This document shows, in pieces, positions 18,239-27,459 of a DNA stretch of 64,000 bases. Where the stretch lies: assembly GCF_002802965.1 (NCBI RefSeq), contig NZ_NXGA01000001.1, positions 3,693,343 to 3,757,342 of the forward strand, written 5' to 3'. Position numbers and translations under genes: made by a program. This DNA is from Sporolactobacillus pectinivorans (GTDB taxonomy: Bacteria; Bacillota; Bacilli; Bacillales; Sporolactobacillaceae). Positions within the stretch are counted from its first letter, which is position 1. Every line of letters starts with the position of its first letter. The notes under the pieces were generated by a model. It did not search any database and was not told where the DNA came from. It worked only from the letters and a program-made list of their open reading frames with translations.

Positions 18239-19720
18239 ATGGAATGGGACAGAGCAAAAAGATATAAACGATTTGCGGATTGGTCACAACAAGAAAAAGA
18301 CGATTTATTGAATAAAGTACAGCACTCCCCTTGGCGAGTGGACATTCATATCCAGCCAAAAAGCGGATTGCTGAACGATCCCAATGGCTTTTCTTACTAC
18401 AATCAAAAGTGGCATCTCTTTTATCAAAATTATCCGATGGGCCCGGTTCACGGACTGAAAGCTTGGTATCATCTCACTTCAGAAGATCTAACCCATTGGC
18501 ATGAAGAAGGGCTGGCGATGATTCCGGATAACGAGTTTGACAGCCATGGCTGCTACTCAGGATCCGCACTTCCGGTAGGTGACAAGCTATTTATTATGTA
18601 CACTGGAAACGTCCGCGATAAGAATTGGGAAAGATACCCTTATCAGTTAGGCGCCTGGATGAATAAAGACCTGCGCATTGAAAAGATAAAGAGTCCATTG
18701 ATCGCTTCTCAGCCGAAAAACTATACGGATCATTTCAGAGATCCTCAAGTTATTCGCTACAATAGGGCGTACTACGCGCTCATCGGAGCTCAGAACACTC
18801 AGCTTAAGGGCGAAATTTTACTCTACAAATCAGCCAATTTAAGCAATTGGATATTTTTAGGCCCATTGACATTCGCCAAACAATCATTAGGTTTTATGAT
18901 TGAGTGTCCAAATCTTGTTTTTGTTGATGGGGTGCCGCTCCTTATTTTTTGCCCGCAAGGTCTAAATAAAAATGTTCTAGACTATCAAAATATCTATCCC
19001 AATGTATATCTGATCGGCAATCATTTTGATCCCGACCATGCTGTATTTGACTCAGAACAGACGATACACAATCTGGATGAAGGTTTTGATGTGTATGCGA
19101 CTCAGGCAATGAATGCCCCTGATGGCCGAGCATTGGCCGTCAGCTGGATTGGACTGCCGGAAATTGATTATCCGACCGATCAGTACGGCTGGGCACATTG
19201 CTTAAGCCTTGTGCGGGAATTAACGATCAAAGACGGCAAACTCTATCAAAGTCCGGTTAAAGAAACCGCTTCGCTGCGCACAAAACATGTTCAACTCGAA
19301 GGCCAGTTGGATCATCAATTAACAACGATTATGCATGACTGCGATCGTGCATACGAGTTGGATATTCAATTAAGAGGCGAAGGCAGCGGCAAATTGGCTT
19401 TAGCTGACGACGGCTTTAACGCTCTTGATCTTCTATTTGATTTTGAAACGGGCACACTTACACTGGATCGGGGACATTCCGGAGTTCCATTCGCCGAAGA
19501 ATACGGGGCCACAAGAACCACAACCATTCCCGCAAACGGCCAGATCAATCTCCATATTTTCATTGACAACTCTGTAGCTGAAATTTATGTGAATCATGGT
19601 CGCAAAGTACTGACGTCCCGCTTTTTCCCAAAAGATCGCCAAACGCAGATTTCTTTGGAGACAAACAACCATTTAGTTTATAATTGTGATTATTGGAGTC
19701 TATTAAACGGAAAAGGATAA
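18239..19720 (+). CDS. scrB: GH32 sucrose-6-phosphate hydrolase
   Basis: 493-residue cytoplasmic hydrolase splitting sucrose-6-phosphate to glucose-6-phosphate and fructose. GH32 blocks are all present: LLNDPNGF with nucleophile Asp (about residue 45), FRDPQV with transition-state Asp (about 166) and ECPNLV with acid/base Glu (about 222). A C-terminal beta-sandwich ends with FIDNSVAEIYVNHG. No signal peptide, so it is intracellular, as expected for a PTS substrate. GGAGG lies 10 bases before the ATG. Divergent from scrA and followed 6 bases later by the LacI-type regulator. Confidence 0.95.
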   Translation: MEWDRAKRYKRFADWSQQEKDDLLNKVQHSPWRVDIHIQPKSGLLNDPNGFSYYNQKWHLFYQNYPMGPVHGLKAWYHLTSEDLTHWHEEGLAMIPDNEFDSHGCYSGSALPVGDKLFIMYTGNVRDKNWERYPYQLGAWMNKDLRIEKIKSPLIASQPKNYTDHFRDPQVIRYNRAYYALIGAQNTQLKGEILLYKSANLSNWIFLGPLTFAKQSLGFMIECPNLVFVDGVPLLIFCPQGLNKNVLDYQNIYPNVYLIGNHFDPDHAVFDSEQTIHNLDEGFDVYATQAMNAPDGRALAVSWIGLPEIDYPTDQYGWAHCLSLVRELTIKDGKLYQSPVKETASLRTKHVQLEGQLDHQLTTIMHDCDRAYELDIQLRGEGSGKLALADDGFNALDLLFDFETGTLTLDRGHSGVPFAEEYGATRTTTIPANGQINLHIFIDNSVAEIYVNHGRKVLTSRFFPKDRQTQISLETNNHLVYNCDYWSLLNGKG

Positions 19721-19726
19721 ATTAGA

Positions 19727-20719
19727 TTGAAGCCCAAACTAAACGATGTCGCAAGAGAAGCCGGCGTTTCTCCGACAACTGTATCCCGCGTGATTAACAA
19801 TCATGGTTATCTCAGCGAAGAAACAAAAAATAAGGTGTTTCAAGCAATGAAACGGCTCAATTATCAGCCCAACTCCATTGCTCGCTCACTTCACGGTAAG
19901 CAGACCAATTTAATTGGCGTGCTCTTTTCTTCTGTTAGCAATCCTTTTTTTGGAGAACTTGTCGAAAAAATAGAGAATAAACTGTTTAAATCCGGGTATA
20001 AAACGATCCTGTGCAACAGCGCTGATAATAAAGAAAAAGAGCGTGTGTACTTGAATATGCTTATTGCGAACCAAGTCGACGGTATTATTGCCGGCGCGCA
20101 TAACCTGGGTATCAAAGAGTACGAAAAAGTCGGTCTGCCGATCATCTCATTTGACCGCTTTTTATCGAGTACCATTCCAATTGTCAGTTCTGATAACTAT
20201 CAGGGCGGCGTATTGGCCACTCAGGAACTTTATCAAAGCGGCGCCCGAAAGATCTATCTTTTTGCCAGCAGCCATACGCCAAATAGTCCCACAGATAAAC
20301 GGCGAACCGGTTATCTGCAGACTATGGAGAAATTGCAGCTTGAAGCTCATGAAAAAGTCATCGCTTCAGCAATGGCTTCTAACGTCAAGGCACTGATGAT
20401 AAAACAGATTTTGAGCACCGAGCAAATGGATAGCATTTTTTGCACAGATGATCTGACTGCACTGATCGTCTTGCGTCAAGCTAAGGAATTAGGTATTCAT
20501 GTGCCTCAAGATTTGAAGGTAATCGGCTATGACGGCACACAATTTATTCAAAACTACCACCCGGAATTAACAACGATTGCTCAGCCAATTAACGATATGG
20601 CAGAGCTGCTCGTCGAATTACTGCTAAAAAGGGTGACCAATGAACAGTCGGAGCTCAAAGAGCATTATGTTCTTCCGATTAAGCTCATACGCAATCAATC
20701 AAGCTCACAGTTTATTTAA
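19727..20719 (+). CDS. scrR: LacI-family sucrose operon repressor
   Basis: 330-residue LacI/GalR repressor. The HTH is at the very start: LNDVAREAGVSPTTVSRVINN, then the hinge helix NYQPNSIARSLHG. The periplasmic-binding-like effector domain follows (NLIGVLFSSVSNPFFGELVE, ending with GYDGTQFIQNYHPELTTIAQP). The start is TTG at 19727 with AAAGGA upstream, inside the same transcript as scrB, 6 bases after its stop. It probably binds the AGCGTT/AAGCGC boxes between scrA and scrB and is released by fructose or a sugar phosphate; the inducer is inference. Confidence 0.9.
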   Translation: MKPKLNDVAREAGVSPTTVSRVINNHGYLSEETKNKVFQAMKRLNYQPNSIARSLHGKQTNLIGVLFSSVSNPFFGELVEKIENKLFKSGYKTILCNSADNKEKERVYLNMLIANQVDGIIAGAHNLGIKEYEKVGLPIISFDRFLSSTIPIVSSDNYQGGVLATQELYQSGARKIYLFASSHTPNSPTDKRRTGYLQTMEKLQLEAHEKVIASAMASNVKALMIKQILSTEQMDSIFCTDDLTALIVLRQAKELGIHVPQDLKVIGYDGTQFIQNYHPELTTIAQPINDMAELLVELLLKRVTNEQSELKEHYVLPIKLIRNQSSSQFI

Positions 20720-20839
20720 TCAGGGGGCTGCAGGCCAGGCCGGTTACTGAAGTGCATGCAACAGCTGGCCTCTGTACCAGCTGGCTGGCTCGACGCAGCG
20801 CCAGCCTTCCAAACTTCAGTCAGCAACCGAACAATCAAT

Positions 20840-21110
20840 TATCGAGAGGCACGGCACAGTTCCGTGGGAAGAGAGAGCGCTCGCCGCTCTGCAATCGGGA
20901 ACGAACAACCTGTCCCAAGCTGTGACCCGGCTTTCTGACGACTCAAATCAAGCGCTTCGCGGAGCAATGGGCATTTAATCAGGAATGGCCGACGCGGATT
21001 CCGGCAACAGCAAACTGGCATCAGAAGCCGAGCAAGTCATGGAGGACATCCAGTCTGTGAAAAACGCTAAGCTTGCCGATGCTTTCGATCATAATTTTCT
21101 GATTGCCGGA
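20840..21110 (+). pseudogene. Fragment of a helical, YhgE/Pip-like membrane protein
   Basis: The gap between scrR and the DUF1385 gene (20720-21371) holds no intact gene. Plus-strand frames read NNLSQAVTRLSDDSNQALRG, a stop, then SGNSKLASEAEQVMEDIQSV and a hydrophobic run FLIAGLILLIVSPVGLF. Heptad-like Ser/Asn/Asp-rich helix followed by a membrane segment is the look of YhgE/Pip or chemoreceptor-type proteins. Stops and lack of a ribosome binding site mark it as a remnant; family assignment is weak. Confidence 0.4.
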
Positions 21111-21371
21111 CTCATCTTGCTTATCGTCTCACCGGTCGGTCTGTTTACCGATCGGCGAAGAGAATCTGAAGCGAATCTCGTATCGGTAAAAAAACTGTTT
21201 AATCGAAATGGCCTCATCTTGATCTTGCATAGCGTCTTAATAAAAGAAGCATCAGAAAGAAAAATCAGCACTTTTTTCCTTCCTGTGCTTTTTCCCGTGT
21301 ACAGATCTGGCAGTCATTTTATAATGAAAAGTGTCAACAGTTAGTTTTTAACAAGATGCGGAGTGAATCGT

Positions 21372-22136
21372 ATGTCTTTTCCATATAGCGGGTGGGCAAG
21401 ACTTAACGGCGTGAGTTTTCAATCAGATAATTTCACGGTACATGCAACAAGAAAAGACGGGAAGATTCAAGTGGATTATTCAATGAACGAAGATGAACAT
21501 AGAGTGATCACCGCATGTGATGGCCTGTTGAGTCGAATACCTTTCATTCGCAGGGTTTGGCTGGTGATATACAGTCTGTTAAATCAATGGAAATTCTTCT
21601 TAGCCTCACTTCTCTGTGCATTTTTAATAGCCACAGGTATAACGTTTTTTCATTTAAAAGATAATGACATTAATGATACTTCCAATTTGATCAATATTCA
21701 ATTCTATATTGTCGAAATAATACTTTTTGCTATTCATCAAACTTTCAAAAATCGGGAAATATCACGCAGCGGAACATATGTCGAGTAATGCCTTCGATCA
21801 TTTAAAGAGTTTGGAGTTACGCGATATAACCAGACAGTCACGTATTCATGAACATTGCGGGACGAACCTTCTTGTTTATGTGCTATTTCTGACTACTATT
21901 TTGTTTTTATGCTTACATTCATATTCTCTAAGTTTCTTGTCTAGTCAATCCATTGGTTATGCAGTCTTCATTATGTCGAAAAGCAAGGGACTTCGCTTGC
22001 TATTATTTCCTTTATATTGGTTGGGAAGAACATGTCAATATTTTTTTTTACCTCAAAACCACAGGAAGAACATCTTGAAGTGGCCCAGGCAGCTTTGCGA
22101 AAACTCGTTGAATTGGAAAGTACGTTAGAAGACTAA
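21372..22136 (+). pseudogene. DUF1385 (YqhQ-like) membrane protein with two frameshifts
   Basis: Three frames together encode a DUF1385 protein, related to YqhQ, of roughly 250 residues. The N-terminal part starts at ATG 21372 (GGAG 8 bases upstream) with YSGWARLNGVSF and a membrane segment. After a shift at the A5 run near 21750 comes the family hallmark KIGKYHAAEHM and RIHEHCGTNLL, then more membrane segments. After a shift at the T9 run (22041-22049) the tail reads KPQEEHLEVAQAALRKLVEL and stops at 22136. Removing one A and adding one T would restore one continuous frame. Both breaks are in homopolymers, so sequencing error is as likely as decay. Function of the family is unknown. Confidence 0.75.
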
Positions 22137-22226
22137 CGTAATCCGTTAAAACTTGAACCGTTGGCAGAATTGAAAAAGGGCAAGAACAAAATTGCTAATG
22201 CGGTCTTATCACGCTTCAGATATCAC

Positions 22227-22500
22227 TCAATTACCTGGTTTCTTTCTTGCTGATTTCTTTCTTGCTTGTTTCATTGTTCCTCCACAGAAAGAGCATTCGA
22301 TTTCAACTTTTTCACCCTTCTTCAAGTAACTAAATATTTCGACGATAAAGTCAGGCACACGGCTACTCGTTCCAACTTGAATACGATAGTTTTAGTTCGG
22401 TTCTTTCTTGATTCGGTTCGCTTTTCTGATTTGGTTCGAATTCATTACATCTCGAGCACGTTAAGTGTTCTATAGCTCGTTGAACGGATGTTATCCATGG
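22227..22500 (-). pseudogene. Broken zinc-ribbon-like protein
   Basis: Within the 770-base gap before the AraC-type gene, minus-strand frames contain RAIEHLTCSRCNEFEPNQ and, after a shift near 22390, VPDFIVEIFSYLKKGEKVEI followed by ECSFCGG and a Lys/Arg-rich tail ending KKPGN. Two CxxC knuckles and a basic tail suggest a small zinc-ribbon protein. There is no intact start or continuous frame. The remainder (22501-22906) shows nothing I can support beyond the leader of the next gene. Confidence 0.4.
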
Positions 22501-22906
22501 GTCTATATTTTATCAAGTAGGAAGACAATGATTCGCGTCATCTGCCCCTCAAGGAACCGTGCATACGCTATTTACGCACACGACTCTTCTTGTTCATGGT
22601 TCACAGAATATGGCTAAAGTTCTGGCTGAAGTTGATAAATATTGACCCTGATTCGTGGTTGTTGCAGAAGGAATCGTTTGAGAAACTGATTAAAATTTTC
22701 CCATGTGAAGAATCGTTTCTGACTTCTTCTGTTCAAACATCAATACAGCAGCCGAATCACCTTTCCTAGACAACAAAAAAATCCCCTGTTCAACAGGCCT
22801 TACGATAACACAGATTTGTTACTCTTTTGAACTTCGCAATTTTGGAACAGTAACTTTCTGACGCTCTGTTATACTGAGTTTACCGTACGGTTGGAGGGAA
22901 TGCTTC

Positions 22907-23800
22907 ATGGACACGAGAGCAATTTTGCAGGACATTCTGGAATATGTTGACGAACATATCACAGATGAGATCAACCCGGATCTTTTAGCAGCACGCGCCG
23001 GGTTTTCAACTTGGCATTTCTGCCGGGTATTCCAATGGGGCACCGGATATTCGGCGATGGCCTATGTGCGGAACCGCCGCCTTGCTTTTGCCGCATACGA
23101 ACTAGCTTCCGGCCGGCGAATTATCGATATTTCGCTGGAATATGGTTTTGAAACCCACTCGGGTTTTAGCAAGGCTTTTCGCCGTTATTTCGGCTGCTCA
23201 CCGGGAACCTACCGTTTGCATGCGCATTGCGATCGCCCGTTCCCGCCAAGCCTTCCCCGCATGAACAATTATTTGACTGGAGGAATTATTTTGGAACCGA
23301 AATTTGTAATACTTCCCGCTGTAAAACTTGCGGGCTTTGCCCTCAAAACGACCTCATCTGATGGAGAAAACAATAAGGCCATCCCGGCTTTTTGGAGTGA
23401 CTATATGAGTGACGGGAGAATGGACAGACTTCACGCCGAAAGTTTCCTTAAAAAGCACGATGAGTATGGTGCGTGCTTTCCGGAAGACCCGGAGACCGGC
23501 GAATTTGAGTATGTGATCGGCGTTGAGCCAAAGGACGGCGCAACAATCCCGGACAGTTATCATGTGTGCGAACTGCCGCCTGCAACCTATGCCGTATTTT
23601 CGACGCCGCCCTGCAGTGCAGCAAATTTTGTGTCTTCTATTCAGGGCACATGGAACTACGTCTTTAATGAATGGTTTCCTAAATCCGGATACGAGTACGC
23701 GCCGGATAGTGCCGACTTTGAGCTTTATGATGACCGCTGCATGTCGAACGCAGGAAAAGTATGCGATATCTATATTCCGGTCGTAAAAAAACAAAAATAA
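22907..23800 (+). CDS. AraC-family regulator with GyrI-like effector domain
   Basis: 297-residue one-component regulator. The AraC HTH pair is N-terminal (about 8-105): LLAARAGFSTWHFCRVFQ and IIDISLEYGFETHSGFSKAFRRYFG. The C-terminal 160 residues are a GyrI-like (SOUL/AraC effector-binding) domain with EYVIGVEPKDGATIP, YAVFSTPPC and the typical FELYDDRC ending. This architecture is seen in Rob/BltR-type regulators that sense drugs or hydrophobic compounds. The ATG has GGAGG 9 bases upstream and a terminator follows. It lies just upstream of an MFS pump gene, a possible target. Confidence 0.9.
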   Translation: MDTRAILQDILEYVDEHITDEINPDLLAARAGFSTWHFCRVFQWGTGYSAMAYVRNRRLAFAAYELASGRRIIDISLEYGFETHSGFSKAFRRYFGCSPGTYRLHAHCDRPFPPSLPRMNNYLTGGIILEPKFVILPAVKLAGFALKTTSSDGENNKAIPAFWSDYMSDGRMDRLHAESFLKKHDEYGACFPEDPETGEFEYVIGVEPKDGATIPDSYHVCELPPATYAVFSTPPCSAANFVSSIQGTWNYVFNEWFPKSGYEYAPDSADFELYDDRCMSNAGKVCDIYIPVVKKQK

Positions 23801-23824
23801 AAGCTTCATGGAATGAAATGATAC

Positions 23825-23860
23825 AAAAACGGATGCCTCAACTGATGGGTATCCGTTTTT
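23825..23860 (+). terminator. Terminator after the AraC-type regulator
   Basis: AAAAACGGAT and ATCCGTTTTT pair around a short loop, giving A-stem-T symmetry that could work on both strands. Bases 23861-24103 after it hold only a likely AT-rich promoter region, with no gene seen. Confidence 0.8.
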
Positions 23861-24103
23861 GTGTTGAGTACGCCGACTTTCAATCGCAAGTTTGGATTCT
23901 TCAGGCGATGTATCCCCGTGCCGAGTAGAAATAATGTTCTTTATTTACAAAAGTTATTTACTAGACAAAAATTTTTTCCCCGAGAACGTCGATGTTGTGC
24001 GATAGATCACAAACTAAGCAGTAACAAACTATAGTATAATTTGATTAAATTTGTTCTGCTTATTATGGACTATGATAAATCAGAAAAAAATATCTAAATC
24101 TGA

Positions 24104-25402
24104 ATGTCGATGTCGGGAGGAAGAACAGCCACGATAAAAAAATTAGTCCCAGATATTCTTCTAAATATTTCTTTTCGCCGTTACTGGATCGGTCAGACTG
24201 TTTCACTATTTGGTGATGAGATCACTTCTCTTGCACTTCCTCTAACAGCAGTTCTGATTTTACACGCCAGTGCCGGGGTTATGGGAATCCTGACAGCTGC
24301 TGGTTGGTTACCCTTTCTGCTCTTGGGCATTCATGCAGGTGCCTGGGTAGATCGTTTGGGGCGGCGCAGACAAATCATGATTATCGCTGATAGTCTAAGG
24401 GCACTGTTGCTTATCGCCATACCGATCAGCTATCTTATAGGCTCATTAACTGTGACCGAACTATTAATTATTGCTTTTATAATCGGCATACTTAGCGTAT
24501 TATTTAACGTCTCAGCAAGCACTCTATTTGTATCAATGGTCCCACGTAAACAGTATGTAGAAGCGAATTCGTTATTAAATGGAAGCCGAGCCGTTGCATT
24601 TTTAGGTGGACCGAGCATTGGTGGTTTCTTGGCTCAGTTTCTTTCAGCACCTATCGCTCTCGTTGCAGATGCTTTATCGTTCATAACATCGGCTTTATTT
24701 CTTTCTCACATTCACGCAAAGGAACCGTCTCCGGTAAAAGCTGAACCTGGCTATATCGGTACCGGACTTCGTTTCATTCGGGACACACCTATTTTACGTT
24801 ATCTCCTGATCAGTGTTGCAACGATTAATCTTTTTAACTTTATCTATTCTGCTCTTTTTATATTATATGTGACACGCGTACTCTACATTTCTCCTGGACA
24901 ACTTGGGTTGGTTTTGGGATGTGGATCGCTCGGATCAGTACTGGGGTCCATTATTGCCAACAAAATGAGCAATCATTTTGGCTTAGGCGTAACATTGCTT
25001 TTTGGATCCATTTTATTTCCTCTGCCATTGATTTTAGTACCACTGGCAGGAGGCACCCATCTTCTTATTCTAGTGTTTTTATTTTTCGCAGCGTTTTTTT
25101 CCGGACTGGGAGTCATGCTTCTCGATATAAGCAGTGGATCGATTAATGCTGCAGCAATACCTGCTGAAATACGTGCACGAGTCAGCGGTGCATGGGGCTT
25201 CGTAAATAATGGAATACGTCCAATCGGTGCGCTCATTGGCAGTATATTGCCTACTTTTTTCGGGCTTCATGGAGCAATGTGGATTGGAACAGTCGGTGCA
25301 TGTTTTGGCTTTTTGTGGTTATTCCCATCTCATATCATAAAATTGCGCGATGTTAACGATTTTGTGACTGAAGGGGGCGAGTCCAACTCTACGGATCTAT
25401 AA
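24104..25402 (+). CDS. MFS efflux transporter (macrolide-efflux type)
   Basis: Up to 432 residues with about 12 membrane helices, MFS_3-like. The loop 2-3 motif is GAWVDRLGRRRQIM (about residue 85). The start begins SFRRYWIGQTVSLFGDEITS, as in Bacillota MFS proteins annotated as macrolide or general drug exporters. Start choice is uncertain: ATG at 24104 or 24110 has no ribosome binding site, while a strong GGGAGGA lies inside the frame at 24115-24121, followed only by ACG and ATA codons before the conserved part. Possibly an original ATG there was lost. It follows the AraC-GyrI gene on the same strand. The substrate is not deducible. Confidence 0.85.
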   Translation: MSMSGGRTATIKKLVPDILLNISFRRYWIGQTVSLFGDEITSLALPLTAVLILHASAGVMGILTAAGWLPFLLLGIHAGAWVDRLGRRRQIMIIADSLRALLLIAIPISYLIGSLTVTELLIIAFIIGILSVLFNVSASTLFVSMVPRKQYVEANSLLNGSRAVAFLGGPSIGGFLAQFLSAPIALVADALSFITSALFLSHIHAKEPSPVKAEPGYIGTGLRFIRDTPILRYLLISVATINLFNFIYSALFILYVTRVLYISPGQLGLVLGCGSLGSVLGSIIANKMSNHFGLGVTLLFGSILFPLPLILVPLAGGTHLLILVFLFFAAFFSGLGVMLLDISSGSINAAAIPAEIRARVSGAWGFVNNGIRPIGALIGSILPTFFGLHGAMWIGTVGACFGFLWLFPSHIIKLRDVNDFVTEGGESNSTDL

Positions 25403-25522
25403 TTGGAATTGCTCCACCATGATGCAATTTCCGTCAACCAAGTAGTTCGTTACTGAGAGTAGACTTGCCGCCAATCAGAACACGTCCCCACAGTTTGAAA
25501 AAGCGAAACCCACAACGATTTA

Positions 25523-26443
25523 TTATTCAACGCACTTTTCTAATAGAGTGATCGTTTTATTATCCGCATCCATAGATGCTTTTACTCCAACTGGAATGAC
25601 TGTATTGGGGCAATTGTGACCAAAATCATCGATTTTTAAAATGGGAAAAGAATATTCTTTGGATACTTTCAAAAGGATATCTTCCATGTGTATATTTTGT
25701 TGTTCTTTTCTATCGTCAAATATATGTCCAATGATGACACCTTTAATTTCATCAAAAACACCCATTTGCTTCAATTGGTTAAAAGCGCTGTCACAGACTA
25801 CTGGATCAAAGCCAAAACTTTCAAGAAATACTATGGCATTATTAAAATCGGGTAAGAAATTGGTCCCTGCCAGTTTTAGTAAACATTTAAGGTTTCCACC
25901 AATTAAAGTTCCTTCCGCTTTTCCTCCGCGAATGTTCACTCGATTTCCATTAGATTTTAAGTCACCAATCTTTCCGCTAAATAACCTGTCACTAAATTCT
26001 TTTTTATCGTACATCTGTAGCTCACGACCGAATCCCCAAATAATATCATTTCCATGAAAGGTTACTAAACCGGTTTTGAGGAAAATAGCATTTAGTAAAG
26101 TCGTTATATCACTAATGCCCATAAAAATTTTTGGATTGCTCCTAATAATATTCCAGTTAACATAGGGCAGGCATGCGTTGGCATTGGCCCCGCCTTGTGA
26201 GCAGACAATCGCCTTAATCGACGAATCAGCGAACATATTATTTATATCATCTGCTTTTTCCTTTGGCGTTGCTGAATAGCCCATAGAACAAGACAAACAA
26301 TTTTTTGATTGGATCGGTGTGAATCCTAGCTCGCTCAAATATTCAGTCCCTTTTTCAAACTGCTCCATTAATTCTTTAGTTATCGGATCTGACGGAGAAA
26401 TAATGCCAATCTTATCATGCTTTTTTAATCTTAATGGTAACAT
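25523..26443 (-). CDS. S66-family LD-carboxypeptidase / MccF-like peptidase
   Basis: 306-residue cytoplasmic serine peptidase of family S66. The N-terminal strand KIGIISPSDPI is typical, the nucleophile Ser is in MGISDITTLLNAI (about residue 112), the Glu in FLESFGFDP (about 205) and the His in IDDFGHNCPNTVIPVG (about 275). Members trim muropeptide D-Ala (LdcA) or cleave microcin C-like inhibitors (MccF). The longer insert and lone genomic position do not decide between the two; MccF-type self-protection is plausible. Transcribed toward the MFS gene, convergent with it. Confidence 0.88.
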   Translation of the reverse strand: MLPLRLKKHDKIGIISPSDPITKELMEQFEKGTEYLSELGFTPIQSKNCLSCSMGYSATPKEKADDINNMFADSSIKAIVCSQGGANANACLPYVNWNIIRSNPKIFMGISDITTLLNAIFLKTGLVTFHGNDIIWGFGRELQMYDKKEFSDRLFSGKIGDLKSNGNRVNIRGGKAEGTLIGGNLKCLLKLAGTNFLPDFNNAIVFLESFGFDPVVCDSAFNQLKQMGVFDEIKGVIIGHIFDDRKEQQNIHMEDILLKVSKEYSFPILKIDDFGHNCPNTVIPVGVKASMDADNKTITLLEKCVE

Positions 26444-26494
26444 GTTTTCACTCCTTTCTTAGCTTATTTTACCAAACATACGTTCTTAAATCAA

Positions 26495-26539
26495 CAATGC
26501 AGATAGTACTGCACAGTACTTGCCTACTGCGCAGCATTG
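26495..26539. repeat. Palindromic intergenic repeat (TACTGCGCAG family), copy 1
   Basis: CAATGC (26495-26500) and GCATTG (26534-26539) enclose AGTACTGCACAGTACT and TACTGCGCAG. The same core occurs near 30144-30210, 34411-34442 and 34603-34636, always between genes. Confidence 0.5.
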
Positions 26540-26718
26540 TAAATTTCTCTATTATAGAACAATCAGTGGTCCTTCGTTAAAGAATATTGTCATGAAATCT
26601 ATGAGTGAATCATGGAAATGCTGAATACGTAAACAGCTGTGTCACTGATCACTATAAACAAAAAAACGCCGCATGAAGCGGCGCAGTTCATTGCTATCGT
26701 CTTAATTCCGCCGCTGGG

Positions 26719-27459
26719 CTACCTTACTTTGCTGAGGCGGCTGAACAAAAACAGGGTGGCTAAGGCCAGTACCAGCCCAATAACGGCAATGATCACCAAC
26801 GATCCGCCCGCATTCAGATTGGTTTTCATCTGATAGGCGAAACCGTCAAAAGCTTGCAGCGCGTAGGTCGCCGGGAAAATACGGCCGGCCCACTGCAGCA
26901 CTTTCGGCAGCAGTGAGGTCGGAAACATCATGCCGCTGAGCAGCAGCGACGGCAGAAAGATGACCATTGCCAGCATTGACGCAAAGGAGGCGTTCTTTGA
27001 AATAACACCGATGAACAGACCGACGGCGATGCTGGCGAGCAGATAGATCACCAGAACAGCGAAATAGGCCAGTGTCGCCTTTGGCCAGTCGGCATGAAAG
27101 GCGGACGGCGCAACGAAATAGATGATCAGTGAGGCAATGAACAAGTGCACGCAAGCACTGAGTGCCTGAACGGCAAGCACGGCACCGCCGGGGATGCCGC
27201 TGACTTTGAATGCACGCAGTGTTCCCGACTCGCGCATCTGCACGAGCGGCATCGGCGTGCCCATCACCGCCCCCATCGTAACAGCAAAGATCGTCATCGT
27301 CGCTGCAAGTGTCGCTTTCATCTGCGGATTAGTCGACGTGAACACCGAACCCATAACAAAGAAAAACAGCAGCGGCACAAGATAGAAATGCAGCAATATT
27401 GAGCGGTCACGCACGTCCATCTTGAGCTGAATCGGCAAATATCTTAAAAAAGCGCTCAT
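26719..27459 (-). CDS. ABC-2 type exporter permease
   Basis: 246-residue membrane protein with six hydrophobic segments, the layout of ABC-2 exporter permeases (DrrB/NodJ-like). Near the end come FLPSLLLSGMMFPTSLLP and FPATYALQAFDG, a conserved block of the family. Starts 4 bases inside the end of the ATPase gene (overlap 27456-27459), so translation is coupled. With the ATPase and the MerR/TipAS regulator it forms a self-contained export operon. DNA here is clearly more GC-rich than the flanks. A decayed relative is at 6225-6440. The substrate is unknown; a hydrophobic drug or peptide would be usual. Confidence 0.9.
   Translation of the reverse strand: MSAFLRYLPIQLKMDVRDRSILLHFYLVPLLFFFVMGSVFTSTNPQMKATLAATMTIFAVTMGAVMGTPMPLVQMRESGTLRAFKVSGIPGGAVLAVQALSACVHLFIASLIIYFVAPSAFHADWPKATLAYFAVLVIYLLASIAVGLFIGVISKNASFASMLAMVIFLPSLLLSGMMFPTSLLPKVLQWAGRIFPATYALQAFDGFAYQMKTNLNAGGSLVIIAVIGLVLALATLFLFSRLSKVR

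Noticed and set aside
25403..25522. Possible extra gene between the MFS pump and the S66 peptidase
   Set aside because: Only 120 bases between converging genes, with no open frame of note.
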